Positions 1 to 6,373 of a DNA stretch of 8,994 nt are shown here, piece after piece. The stretch is from contig CACZPB010000185.1 in assembly GCA_902782905.1 (NCBI GenBank), forward strand, positions 1 through 8,994, written 5' to 3'. A model generated the notes under the pieces. That model ran no database searches. It was given only the letters and a program-made list of their open reading frames with translations, and was not told the DNA's origin. The stretch is from an uncultured bacterium (GTDB lineage: Bacteria; Cyanobacteriota; Vampirovibrionia; Gastranaerophilales; Gastranaerophilaceae). The position numbers and the translations under genes were made by a program. Every line of letters starts with the position of its first letter. The stretch's first letter is position 1.

Positions 1-296
1 GGACGTTGTTCCCTGATACAGATAACAAATACAAAGATGCAGACAGTACTCTGCTACTTAAAAATGTTTATTCAAAAGTACGTGAGCTTGGTTATTCAAT
101 CGTAAACGTTGATTCAAACATTATTGCTCAAGCTCCTAAAATGATGCCTCACATCCCTAGAATGAAAGAAGTTCTGGCATCAATTTTAGGAACAAAAAAC
201 ATTTCCATTAAAGCAAAAACAAAAGAACATCTTGATTCCGTTGGTGAAGGCAAGGCTATTGAGGCGCAAGCAGTAGTTTTGTTGGAAAATAATTAA
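1..296 (+). CDS. ispF: 2-C-methyl-D-erythritol 2,4-cyclodiphosphate synthase, C-terminal part (5' end outside window)
   Basis: IspF converts CDP-methylerythritol 2-phosphate to the cyclic diphosphate with release of CMP, a step of the cytoplasmic MEP isoprenoid pathway. The visible ~98 residues start in the family's LFPDTD segment and continue through the KDADS stretch, the nucleotide-binding loop AQAPKM followed by PHIP, and the C-terminal KAKTKEHL segment that corresponds to KATTTEKLGF of the E. coli enzyme. By comparison with E. coli about 60 N-terminal residues, including the metal-binding Asp-x-His, lie upstream of the window, so the TTG at position 6 is internal and not a start. The end of the family signature is divergent: DSVGEGKAIE replaces the usual GFTGRGEGIA, a variant I believe occurs in other lineages. 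Whether this is a stand-alone IspF or the C-terminal half of an IspDF fusion cannot be seen. It ends 61 bases before the convergent glycosyltransferase gene, and no clear terminator hairpin separates them. Confidence 0.93.
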   Translation, partial: TLFPDTDNKYKDADSTLLLKNVYSKVRELGYSIVNVDSNIIAQAPKMMPHIPRMKEVLASILGTKNISIKAKTKEHLDSVGEGKAIEAQAVVLLENN

Positions 297-357
297 TGGA
301 ACCGTTTTAAAAATCGCCTCTGTAGACTTTTATTAGCACCGATAACATGCTTTTATT

Positions 358-1866
358 CTAAAATAGATTTACAACATTCTGTTTTTCAAAATTCGGGCAT
401 GTATTCCAAATAAGTGTCGGTATCATATCGCCTGCAACTCTGCCTTCAAATTGGCAATTGCAGCAACCTTTAATCATATTTGTGCTTCCGTCTACTATAG
501 GTTGAAAATATTTGCAAGATTGGCAAACTTTTATTGAAAGACCGAAATCTTCAAGTTTGTGCATAAGCTCTTTCATTGCATCAACCATTCTTAGGTGATT
601 ATTTTTTGTTGTATATGATTTTCCCTTATTAATAAACCTTACTCTTGCAAGTCCGTCATCTGAAATAAGTTCAAGCTGACATTGATAATCATTTTTTCCG
701 TCTGTTACGATAACATTTGTCATCATTTTTTCTATTGAATGTTTCCTTGTTTTTTCAATGGCAAATGTTCTGAAAAACCTAATCGGAGGAAAGTTTTTAA
801 TAATATGTCCTATAGAATAGAGCGGATAAGCAAATAGATACAAATATTCTTTTGCGTATATTTGAGCGTTAAATAGGCTTATACAAAATGCAAGTGCCAA
901 AACGATGAATGTTATCAATATTGAAGAATAACTGACTATAAATGGGAATTTGTATGTGTGTGCCAGCAATATTGCATAGATTAAAAGACAAGTTACAACA
1001 TTCGGGACCAATAAAGAAAATATGTATTCATAACTCATAAAAGTTTTTGATTTTACAAAATTTTCCGTAAAAATTCCTATCCTTTTTGAAAGTGACGGTA
1101 TTCTTGTATCGTACTTTTCAGGATTTCTATAAACTTGGACTTCGTCCGTAAACGCAACAATTTTGCTCTCTTGTGCAAGTTTCAGCGTGTATCTTGCCTC
1201 CGAAATTTTGTCTCTGAAATCGAAAGAGCCTATTTTATTAAGCAACTCTTTTTTTATAACAAAAGCATCGGTATTTATTAGGTTTGTAAGTCCAAGACGT
1301 GTTCTGGATTTATAAATAAACTTAGCAATATATTTTGCATATGTAAGTTTAACGCAATCCCAAAATTTTAAATCCTTATATTCGCCGATATAATGGACCA
1401 TTGGAATAAATACGTTATATTTTGTTAAATAGAAATTGATGTTGGTCAGAAAATCCACATTTACATAATTATTTGCATCAATAAACACAAATGCGTCCAA
1501 ATTCGGAGCTTCGCTAAGTTTTTCAGCAAGTATTGAATACGCTTGGCTTTTACCAATTGGTTCAAGGTTGTTTATATTAATAACGTTGATATCCAAATCT
1601 GTTTGAAAAATAAACTCCGGCGGATTTTCAACTTTGTCTAATACTACGTGAATAGAAAACCTTTCTTTAGGGTAAGATTGGCTTTTAAGCTGCTTTATTA
1701 AATTCTCAAGATATCCTGCTTCTCCTGATGCGTAAACAACAACGCACATATTGTTGTCGCGCGAAGTGTATTTATCTCTGATTTTTCTCTCAGGCTTAAG
1801 GCTTACTAATGCCAAAATAATATAATATACTGTAAAAATTGTTATATATGTGTATAAAATCGTCAT
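358..1866 (-). CDS. Membrane-bound family 2-like glycosyltransferase with Cys-rich C-terminal extension
   Basis: This 502-residue protein is probably a processive or envelope-polysaccharide-type glycosyltransferase. Numbering from the ATG at 1866, residues 2-22 form a transmembrane helix. Residues about 40-215 look like a GT-A fold: a CVVVYASGEAGY strand-loop, the LKSQSYPKERFSIHVVLD segment typical of family 2, and FIDANN at 128-133 in the place of the metal-binding DxD. Residues about 280-302, 310-334 and possibly 340-358 are membrane helices, as in cellulose- or ceramide-glucosyltransferase-like enzymes. The usual downstream ED and Q/RxxRW motifs are not recognisable; SEAR (near residue 223) and SLSKRIGIF (near 259) occupy those places, so catalysis is uncertain. 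After the last helix come about 140 soluble residues ending in a cysteine cluster, C448, C451, C468, C469, C471 and C490, which suggests a metal-binding knuckle. An upstream in-frame TTG at 1884 would add six residues, but a GAGAGGAAG Shine-Dalgarno lies between it and the ATG, so I choose the ATG. Donor and acceptor are unknown. Confidence 0.8.
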   Translation of the reverse strand: MTILYTYITIFTVYYIILALVSLKPERKIRDKYTSRDNNMCVVVYASGEAGYLENLIKQLKSQSYPKERFSIHVVLDKVENPPEFIFQTDLDINVININNLEPIGKSQAYSILAEKLSEAPNLDAFVFIDANNYVNVDFLTNINFYLTKYNVFIPMVHYIGEYKDLKFWDCVKLTYAKYIAKFIYKSRTRLGLTNLINTDAFVIKKELLNKIGSFDFRDKISEARYTLKLAQESKIVAFTDEVQVYRNPEKYDTRIPSLSKRIGIFTENFVKSKTFMSYEYIFSLLVPNVVTCLLIYAILLAHTYKFPFIVSYSSILITFIVLALAFCISLFNAQIYAKEYLYLFAYPLYSIGHIIKNFPPIRFFRTFAIEKTRKHSIEKMMTNVIVTDGKNDYQCQLELISDDGLARVRFINKGKSYTTKNNHLRMVDAMKELMHKLEDFGLSIKVCQSCKYFQPIVDGSTNMIKGCCNCQFEGRVAGDMIPTLIWNTCPNFEKQNVVNLF

Positions 1867-1871
1867 AAAAA

Positions 1872-1882
1872 CTTCCTCTCCC
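1872..1882 (-). promoter_or_regulatory. Ribosome binding site that fixes the glycosyltransferase start
   Basis: On the minus strand the sequence reads GGGAGAGGAAG followed by five T and ATG at 1866. The AGGA core is about 7 bases from that ATG. It lies downstream of the alternative TTG at 1884, so it can serve only the ATG. Confidence 0.7.
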
Positions 1883-1920
1883 AATAACTTACTTCAAACA
1901 TGTCAAAATCTCAATAAAAT

Positions 1921-1953
1921 GTAACATTTTAAATATTGTAAACATTTGTAACA
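1921..1953. repeat. Three GTAACA-like direct repeats in the divergent promoter region
   Basis: GTAACA at 1921-1926, GTAAACA at 1938-1944 and GTAACA at 1948-1953 lie in the same orientation within 33 bases, between the divergent genes at 1866 and 2028. The copies overlap both hexamers of the candidate minus-strand promoter, so they could be operator half-sites. The motif is short and the region AT-rich, so this is only a suggestion. Confidence 0.3.
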
Positions 1954-1954
1954 A
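1926..1954 (-). promoter_or_regulatory. Candidate sigma-70-type promoter of the glycosyltransferase gene
   Basis: On the minus strand a TTGTTA -35 element (1949-1954) and a TAAAAT -10 element (1926-1931) are separated by exactly 17 bases. Initiation would fall near 1919, giving a leader of about 50 bases before the ATG. The region is AT-rich, so chance matches are possible, but the spacing is ideal and both hexamers are good. It overlaps the GTAACA-like repeats described separately. Confidence 0.5.
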
Positions 1955-2027
1955 AAACTTTCATCATTGAAATTACCTACTTTTTCAATACTTTATATAT
2001 ATAAGATGGTATTAAGGAAAAAGTAAG

Positions 2028-3242
2028 ATGGCAATAACAACAAACTTGAATTTATCATATTTGGATAAAACCGGCAGGGTTTCCGGTTCAAATTCATCTG
2101 ATAATAATGATGGTGCAGAGTTAGTTCAAGGTATTGTTACAAATTTATTTGACTTATTAAAACTTTTTGGTGCAAATGAAAGCGGAACTGCTGATGCTGA
2201 TGTTAGAACCGGCACAAATGATGCAGGGACTTTGCAGGCTGCTGCTAAAAATACAGCAGAAACAACAAATGCTTCTGCACAAGTGCTTATAGCTAATTTA
2301 GAAAATTTACAACTAGAGATACAAGAAAAAATCGACAGTATAAAAGATGATGAAGATAAAAAGAAAGATTTTCAGGATGATTTAAATGATAGCAAACGTA
2401 TTATTTTAGATAATAAAGAGATCCTTAATAAACCTGACTCTACACCATCAGAAAGAGTAGAAGCTCTAAGAACAGTAAGGGGTGAAAGTGAAAAAATGCA
2501 AGTTCTTTCAGGGCAGGTAGAGACAGTTGCTAAAGGAATACAAACAAAGTCTGAAGCCGTTCAGGGTTTGTCTGATACCAGTGGTGAATTGAAAGATAAT
2601 ATTGATTTGACTATCACGCAAGGACAACAACAATTAAATCAAAACTTGCAGCAAGCTCAAACACAAGCTGCAAATGCTTCTAAAATGGAAGTAAAAGGCG
2701 GAGTCAATGAAGGAACTTCTGTCGCAGCAAAAACTGAGGCTCAGACACTAAGAGCTACGGCAAAAGCATCATCATTTGTACCCGTAGCTGGAGGAGGTCT
2801 TTCTGCTGCGGAAGAAGCAACAGCTCAAAAGCTTGATCAAGTAAGTGTAGATCAAGGCGGCGCAGGAAAATCAAGAATTGCAGGTGCGGCTCAAATATTG
2901 CAGCAATTAACAACATCAATCGGTTCAATCAATAGTGATTTAGCAGGGTTCGCAAACTTTACTAATTCAGCTCTCGGATTGGCAACAGGTAATACTGACT
3001 TAGCATCTAATTTCAATAATATGTTTGGTCAGATAGGCAGTTGGTTTGAACAAGGAACAGAATTGGAAGATCAAGGTAAAACTATAGCACAGGCTGCAGA
3101 TGAAGCAGGCGAAAAATTAGGCATTAATACTGATGATAAAAATGCAGATAATGTTGACGGAGATAATTCAAATAGTGATAAAACTTCTGACGAACAAATT
3201 TTCAACCCAGATTTAAAAGTGTTGGATAATTTAACTGCATAA
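2028..3242 (+). CDS. Unknown 404-residue coiled-coil, low-complexity acidic protein
   Basis: I do not recognise a family. AAGGA at 2014-2018 lies 9 bases before the ATG and supports this start. The protein has no cysteine, a single tryptophan (W339) and no Sec signal peptide. A Ser/Asn/Asp-rich head (about 1-30) is followed by a hydrophobic segment LVQGIVTNLFDLLKLFG (32-48). Heptad-like helical stretches with Leu/Ile/Val at regular spacing lie at about 83-135 and 145-220 and include a Gln-rich run at 198-213. An Ala/Gly/Ser-rich part (225-325) carries PVAGGG and IAGAAQILQQL, and the protein ends in an Asp/Asn-rich acidic tail (367-390). This composition resembles non-Sec secreted, surface-filament or translocator-type proteins, but that is analogy only. 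The gene stands alone: it is divergent from the glycosyltransferase, and the downstream gatA has its own promoter. Confidence 0.82.
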   Translation: MAITTNLNLSYLDKTGRVSGSNSSDNNDGAELVQGIVTNLFDLLKLFGANESGTADADVRTGTNDAGTLQAAAKNTAETTNASAQVLIANLENLQLEIQEKIDSIKDDEDKKKDFQDDLNDSKRIILDNKEILNKPDSTPSERVEALRTVRGESEKMQVLSGQVETVAKGIQTKSEAVQGLSDTSGELKDNIDLTITQGQQQLNQNLQQAQTQAANASKMEVKGGVNEGTSVAAKTEAQTLRATAKASSFVPVAGGGLSAAEEATAQKLDQVSVDQGGAGKSRIAGAAQILQQLTTSIGSINSDLAGFANFTNSALGLATGNTDLASNFNNMFGQIGSWFEQGTELEDQGKTIAQAADEAGEKLGINTDDKNADNVDGDNSNSDKTSDEQIFNPDLKVLDNLTA

Positions 3243-3275
3243 TCTTTTATAGATATTTTTATTAATTCTTGTTTC

Positions 3276-3284
3276 TGCTATAAT
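3276..3284 (+). promoter_or_regulatory. Extended -10 promoter of gatA
   Basis: TGCTATAAT is a perfect TGn extended -10 with consensus TATAAT at 3279-3284. The position 17 bases upstream holds only TTTTTA, a poor -35, which is typical of extended -10 promoters. Transcription would start near 3291, about 42 bases before the gatA ATG, and just downstream of the stop codon of the preceding gene. Confidence 0.6.
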
Positions 3285-3292
3285 TCTCTTAT

Positions 3293-3320
3293 AAGGGGAC
3301 GCACAAAGTATTTACCCCTT
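3293..3320 (+). promoter_or_regulatory. Inverted repeat (possible hairpin) in the gatA leader
   Basis: AAGGGG at 3293-3298 is complementary to CCCCTT at 3315-3320, with a 16-base loop. The right arm ends one base before the gatA Shine-Dalgarno AAGGAG (3322-3327). A CCTT/AAGG pairing between the right arm and the Shine-Dalgarno is too tight to form fully. The structure is modest and its regulatory role is speculative. Confidence 0.3.
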
Positions 3321-3332
3321 TAAGGAGAAAGT

Positions 3333-4796
3333 ATGCAAGAAATGTTAAAAAAGAGCGCTATGGAACAGTTTGAGGCGCTTAAAAATAAAGAAATTTCTGC
3401 TGTTGAACTCACTAAAGCATCACTTGATAGAATTAAATCAATAGACGAAAAGCTTGGTGCATTCAATTCTTTAACAGAAGAAACAGCGCTGGAAACTGCA
3501 AAAAAGGTTGACGAAAAAATTACAAAAGGCGAAGAACTTCCGCTTCTTGCGGGTGTTCCTCTTGCTCTGAAAGACAACATGAACCTTATTGGTTCAAAGA
3601 CGACAGCTTCAAGTAAGATACTTGAAAATTTTGTTTCACCTTATAATGCGACTGCGACTCAAAAACTTTTGGATAATTTAATTCCGATTGTAGGTAAAGC
3701 AAATTTGGATGAATTTGCAATGGGTTCTTCTAATGAAAACTCTGCGTTTAAAAAAGTTCATAATCCTTGGAATTTGAATAAAGTTCCTGGGGGATCGTCG
3801 GGCGGTTCTGCTGCTTCTGTTGCTTCATGTGAAGCTGCTTTGGCACTGGGCTCTGATACAGGCGGAAGTATAAGGCTTCCTGCAAGCTTCTGCGGTATTG
3901 TAGGTATGAAGCCAACTTACGGAAAGGTTTCAAGATATGGTTTAATCGCATTTGCGTCATCTTTGGACCAGATTGGACCTTTTGCCAGAACTGTTGAAGA
4001 TGCAGCGGCGCTATTAGAGGTCATTTCAGGATACGATTACCATGACTCAACATCATTAAATCTTCCGGTTGAAAACTATAGAAACAGTTTGAATAACGAT
4101 GTCAAAGGTTTAAAAGTCGGTGTTGTTAAAGAACTTATAGGTGAAGGCTTAGCGGAAGATGTTTCAAAAGCAATTCAAAATGCTATTGACACCTATAAAT
4201 CACAAGGAGCAGAAGTTGTTGAGATTTCGCTTCCTAATATCAAACACTCTATTGGTATTTATTATATTTTAGCAACAGCTGAATGCAGCTCAAATTTGGC
4301 ACGCTTTGACGGTGTAAGATATGGTCACAGAACGGCTGATGCTAAGAATCTTCTGGAAATGTATTGCAAAACAAGGGCAGAAGGGTTCGGACCCGAAGTC
4401 AAACGTCGTATAATGCTCGGAACATACGCTCTAAGTTCAGGATATTATGATGCATACTACAAGAAGGCTCTTCAAATGAGAAGGGTTGTCCACGAAGACT
4501 TTTTGAAAGCATTTGAGCAAGTCGATGTTCTTATAGCTCCAACTTGCCCTAATACAGCCTTTGATTTAGGTTCAAAAACAGAAGACCCGCTTGCAATGTA
4601 TTTGACTGACATCGCAACAATAGGAGCTAACCTCTCAGGAATTCCTGCAATATCAATTCCTGCAGGATTTGACAGAGACGGTATGCCAATAGGTCTGCAA
4701 ATAATGGCACCGCAGCTTGCGGAAGCAAAATTGTTTAACTTTGCATACAAATTTGAGCAATCACATGATTACTACAAACAGTTAGCGAATGTATAA
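3333..4796 (+). CDS. gatA: Asp-tRNA(Asn)/Glu-tRNA(Gln) amidotransferase subunit A
   Basis: GatA is the glutaminase subunit of the cytoplasmic GatCAB complex. It releases ammonia from glutamine, and GatB uses it to amidate Glu-tRNA(Gln) and/or Asp-tRNA(Asn). At 487 residues it has normal full length. The amidase-signature Ser-cisSer-Lys triad is intact: K80 in PLALKDNMN, S155 in PGGSSGGS, and S179 in GSDTGGSIRLP. Conserved flanking motifs LDEFAMGSSNENSAF, GMKPTYGKVSRYGLIAFASSLDQIGP and the C-terminal GIPAISIPAGF with GLQIMAP are all present, which separates GatA from other amidases. AAGGAG at 3322-3327 is 5 bases before the ATG and supports the first Met over the internal ones at residues 4 and 10. 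gatB and gatC are not adjacent in this window, so the complex genes are presumably scattered. The gene has its own extended -10 promoter and a strong terminator, so it is likely monocistronic. Confidence 0.97.
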   Translation: MQEMLKKSAMEQFEALKNKEISAVELTKASLDRIKSIDEKLGAFNSLTEETALETAKKVDEKITKGEELPLLAGVPLALKDNMNLIGSKTTASSKILENFVSPYNATATQKLLDNLIPIVGKANLDEFAMGSSNENSAFKKVHNPWNLNKVPGGSSGGSAASVASCEAALALGSDTGGSIRLPASFCGIVGMKPTYGKVSRYGLIAFASSLDQIGPFARTVEDAAALLEVISGYDYHDSTSLNLPVENYRNSLNNDVKGLKVGVVKELIGEGLAEDVSKAIQNAIDTYKSQGAEVVEISLPNIKHSIGIYYILATAECSSNLARFDGVRYGHRTADAKNLLEMYCKTRAEGFGPEVKRRIMLGTYALSSGYYDAYYKKALQMRRVVHEDFLKAFEQVDVLIAPTCPNTAFDLGSKTEDPLAMYLTDIATIGANLSGIPAISIPAGFDRDGMPIGLQIMAPQLAEAKLFNFAYKFEQSHDYYKQLANV

Positions 4797-4814
4797 TTTA
4801 ATAAAAGCTTAGCT

Positions 4815-4855
4815 AAAAAAGCGGCGCGGTTTCTTCAAACCGCGCCGTTTTTTTT
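4815..4855. terminator. Strong bidirectional intrinsic terminator between gatA and the M20 peptidase gene
   Basis: A perfect 11-bp GC-rich stem (4822-4832 with 4837-4847) closes a 4-base CTTC loop. It is followed on the plus strand by eight T (4848-4855) and preceded by six A (4815-4820), which read as T on the minus strand. It therefore stops gatA transcription from the left and the convergent peptidase operon from the right. The T tract runs into the peptidase stop codon (4854-4856). Confidence 0.95.
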
Positions 4856-6101
4856 AGTTTTCATTAAATACAATAAAAGTATTTTTGATAACTTCATATC
4901 CTTTTAGCAGAGTCTTATAATCTACCTTTTCTGAAGCTGAGTGCATGTTGTAAACATCCGCAAGTCCTAAAAGCATAGGTTTAAAAGTCTGCCCTTTTGA
5001 GTTTTTATGCTGACAGTAGATATGGGTTTCTGCGCCTGCATGGAAAGATGAGATGTCGTTTGTAATACCTGCTCGTCTGCAAGCTTCTGTGTGAACCCTC
5101 TCTATTCTGTCCCCCTCTGCTTTCTCAAACGGGGGTAAATGCATCTCGAATTCAATTGTTGCTTCCGCCAATCCTTTGTATTTTTCATTAAATTTATCCA
5201 CAATTGATGACATCAAAGCTTTCAATTCTTCTTCTTTTGCAATGCTGGCACTTCTTATTGAATAAGAAGCCATACCTAGCACGTTAATAATATTTGTAGA
5301 AGTTTTTTTCATTACTTCTGTTATGTAGTCGTTTGTTTTAATCCCTTTTTCAACGATAGCTGCGATTGAGTTTTGTACACCGCCTGCTATTATTGCTCCA
5401 AGGTTGCAGGATGTTATAACTCCGGTTTCGTCTTTATAAAAAACTCCCTGCGGAAATTCGGCAAGCAATTCTGCCGTTAACTTTGCGGCATTAAGTCTTG
5501 TTTCGTCTCCGATATCTATTCCTGAGTGCCCGCCTTTGAGCCCTCTTACCGTAAGCTTCACGTTCGTGTAACTTGCACCTGAAATCTGTAATTGACCTAA
5601 TTTATCTGCATCACAAACAAGAATGTATTCAGAGAGAATTTTGTCAAATTCGACGTGTTCAACACCGCTCATGCCTGTTTCTTCATCTCTTGTGAGCGTA
5701 ATCTCAAGCCCTCCGTGGGGGTATGTAGTGTTTGCCGCTAATTCCTTCGCCAACATAAGTGCGCAGGCAACACCGACTTTGTCATCTGCACCAAGCGTTC
5801 TTCCTTCTGCGTGAATGAAGCCATCAGCGTCAAGATAAATATTAACAGGGCTGTCATCACCTACAACATCCATGTGCGAAGATAACATTATAGGTTCTTT
5901 TGAACTGTCTGTTGCGGGAACGTGTATGTAAATATTACCGTAGTTATCTTTTTTGCCGTTAATACCGTTTTCTTTACAAAAATTCAGTATCCAGTCAATT
6001 TCCTTGTCTTCTTTTAGTGATGGCGACGGAATTGATACAAGATTGCAAAAAATATCTAAAACTTCATTTTCTTTTCTTAACTGTTCTAAATTATCAGACA
6101 T
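4854..6101 (-). CDS. M20-family zinc metallopeptidase (PepT/PepD-like tripeptidase or dipeptidase)
   Basis: This 415-residue enzyme probably hydrolyses di- or tripeptides in the cytoplasm; no signal peptide is present. The two-zinc site of M20 peptidases is complete: LSSHMDVV supplies H76 and D78, LGADDKVG the bridging Asp near 106, RDEETG the general base and ligand E140-E141, VCDAD the Asp at 164, and NMHSASEK the late His at 387. GLKGGHSG (about 188-195) belongs to the lid/dimerisation domain. Length and the LGADDK motif resemble PepT, whereas GLKGGHSG, HAGAETH and HSASEKVD resemble PepD, so I do not assign a symbol. An ideal Shine-Dalgarno AAGGAGG (6109-6115) sits 7 bases before the ATG. 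The gene lies 83 bases downstream of the zinc-ribbon gene with no terminator between, and may be co-transcribed with it. A TATAAT at 6119-6124 is too close to the start to be a convincing separate promoter. Confidence 0.9.
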   Translation of the reverse strand: MSDNLEQLRKENEVLDIFCNLVSIPSPSLKEDKEIDWILNFCKENGINGKKDNYGNIYIHVPATDSSKEPIMLSSHMDVVGDDSPVNIYLDADGFIHAEGRTLGADDKVGVACALMLAKELAANTTYPHGGLEITLTRDEETGMSGVEHVEFDKILSEYILVCDADKLGQLQISGASYTNVKLTVRGLKGGHSGIDIGDETRLNAAKLTAELLAEFPQGVFYKDETGVITSCNLGAIIAGGVQNSIAAIVEKGIKTNDYITEVMKKTSTNIINVLGMASYSIRSASIAKEEELKALMSSIVDKFNEKYKGLAEATIEFEMHLPPFEKAEGDRIERVHTEACRRAGITNDISSFHAGAETHIYCQHKNSKGQTFKPMLLGLADVYNMHSASEKVDYKTLLKGYEVIKNTFIVFNEN

Positions 6102-6184
6102 AAAAAAGCCTCCTTTTTATTATATTGCTGTTATGGCTACAGCTAGGAATAAAGCTAAATACGCTTACCTTTATTTACCTCTAC

Positions 6185-6373
6185 CTATCGTCCGCGGAAA
6201 AACCTTCTATTTGTTCCTGAACCGCCTATTCTTACCGTTACCGGTCTTAAGCATCTGGGGCATCTTCCCGTGTACATCGTGCCCGCAGCATTTTTGTATA
6301 ATCTGCCATAAGTATTACAGCATTCAAACCAAATTCCTAAAAAAGCTCTTTTACTGTCGTTATCTTCTGCCAT
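6185..6373 (-). CDS. Small zinc-ribbon-like protein, 62 residues
   Basis: The gene is supported by an AAGGAG Shine-Dalgarno 8 bases before the ATG and by a 14-base overlap with the end of the upstream glycosyl-hydrolase-like gene, which suggests translational coupling. The protein has four cysteines: C18-C19 in WFECCNTYGRLY and C38/C41 in GRCPRC. These could bind one zinc, although the first pair is adjacent rather than CxxC. The second half is basic and ends in TNRRFFRGR, which could contact nucleic acid or an acidic partner. No signal peptide or membrane helix is visible, so it is cytoplasmic although its neighbour upstream is secreted. The pattern ECC-x18-CPRC-x2-P-V-x-V-x-I-G looks like a conserved small family I have the impression of having seen in several bacterial phyla, but its function is unknown to me. 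The reverse-strand reading over the same bases has no start signal and is not coding. Confidence 0.8.
   Translation of the reverse strand: MAEDNDSKRAFLGIWFECCNTYGRLYKNAAGTMYTGRCPRCLRPVTVRIGGSGTNRRFFRGR

Noticed and set aside
297..357. Possible terminator between ispF and the convergent glycosyltransferase gene
   Set aside because: I could not find a stem of useful length; the short T runs lack an adjoining hairpin.
1967..2003. TTGAAA (1967-1972) and TATATATATAA as a plus-strand promoter for the 404-residue protein
   Set aside because: The spacing to any good -10 hexamer is 19-21 bases; a promoter must exist here, but this pair is not convincing.
3320..3580. An 86-codon minus-strand frame over the start of gatA
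   Set aside because: It is a Ser/Phe-rich shadow of the gatA coding sequence without a ribosome site.
6119..6124. TATAAT on the minus strand just upstream of the M20 peptidase
   Set aside because: It has no -35 partner at normal spacing and would start transcription within the Shine-Dalgarno, so a separate promoter is unlikely.
6127..6143. GCTGT/ACAGC inverted repeat between the zinc-ribbon and peptidase genes
   Set aside because: It has only five base pairs with a 7-base loop and no T tract on the minus strand, so it is not a terminator.
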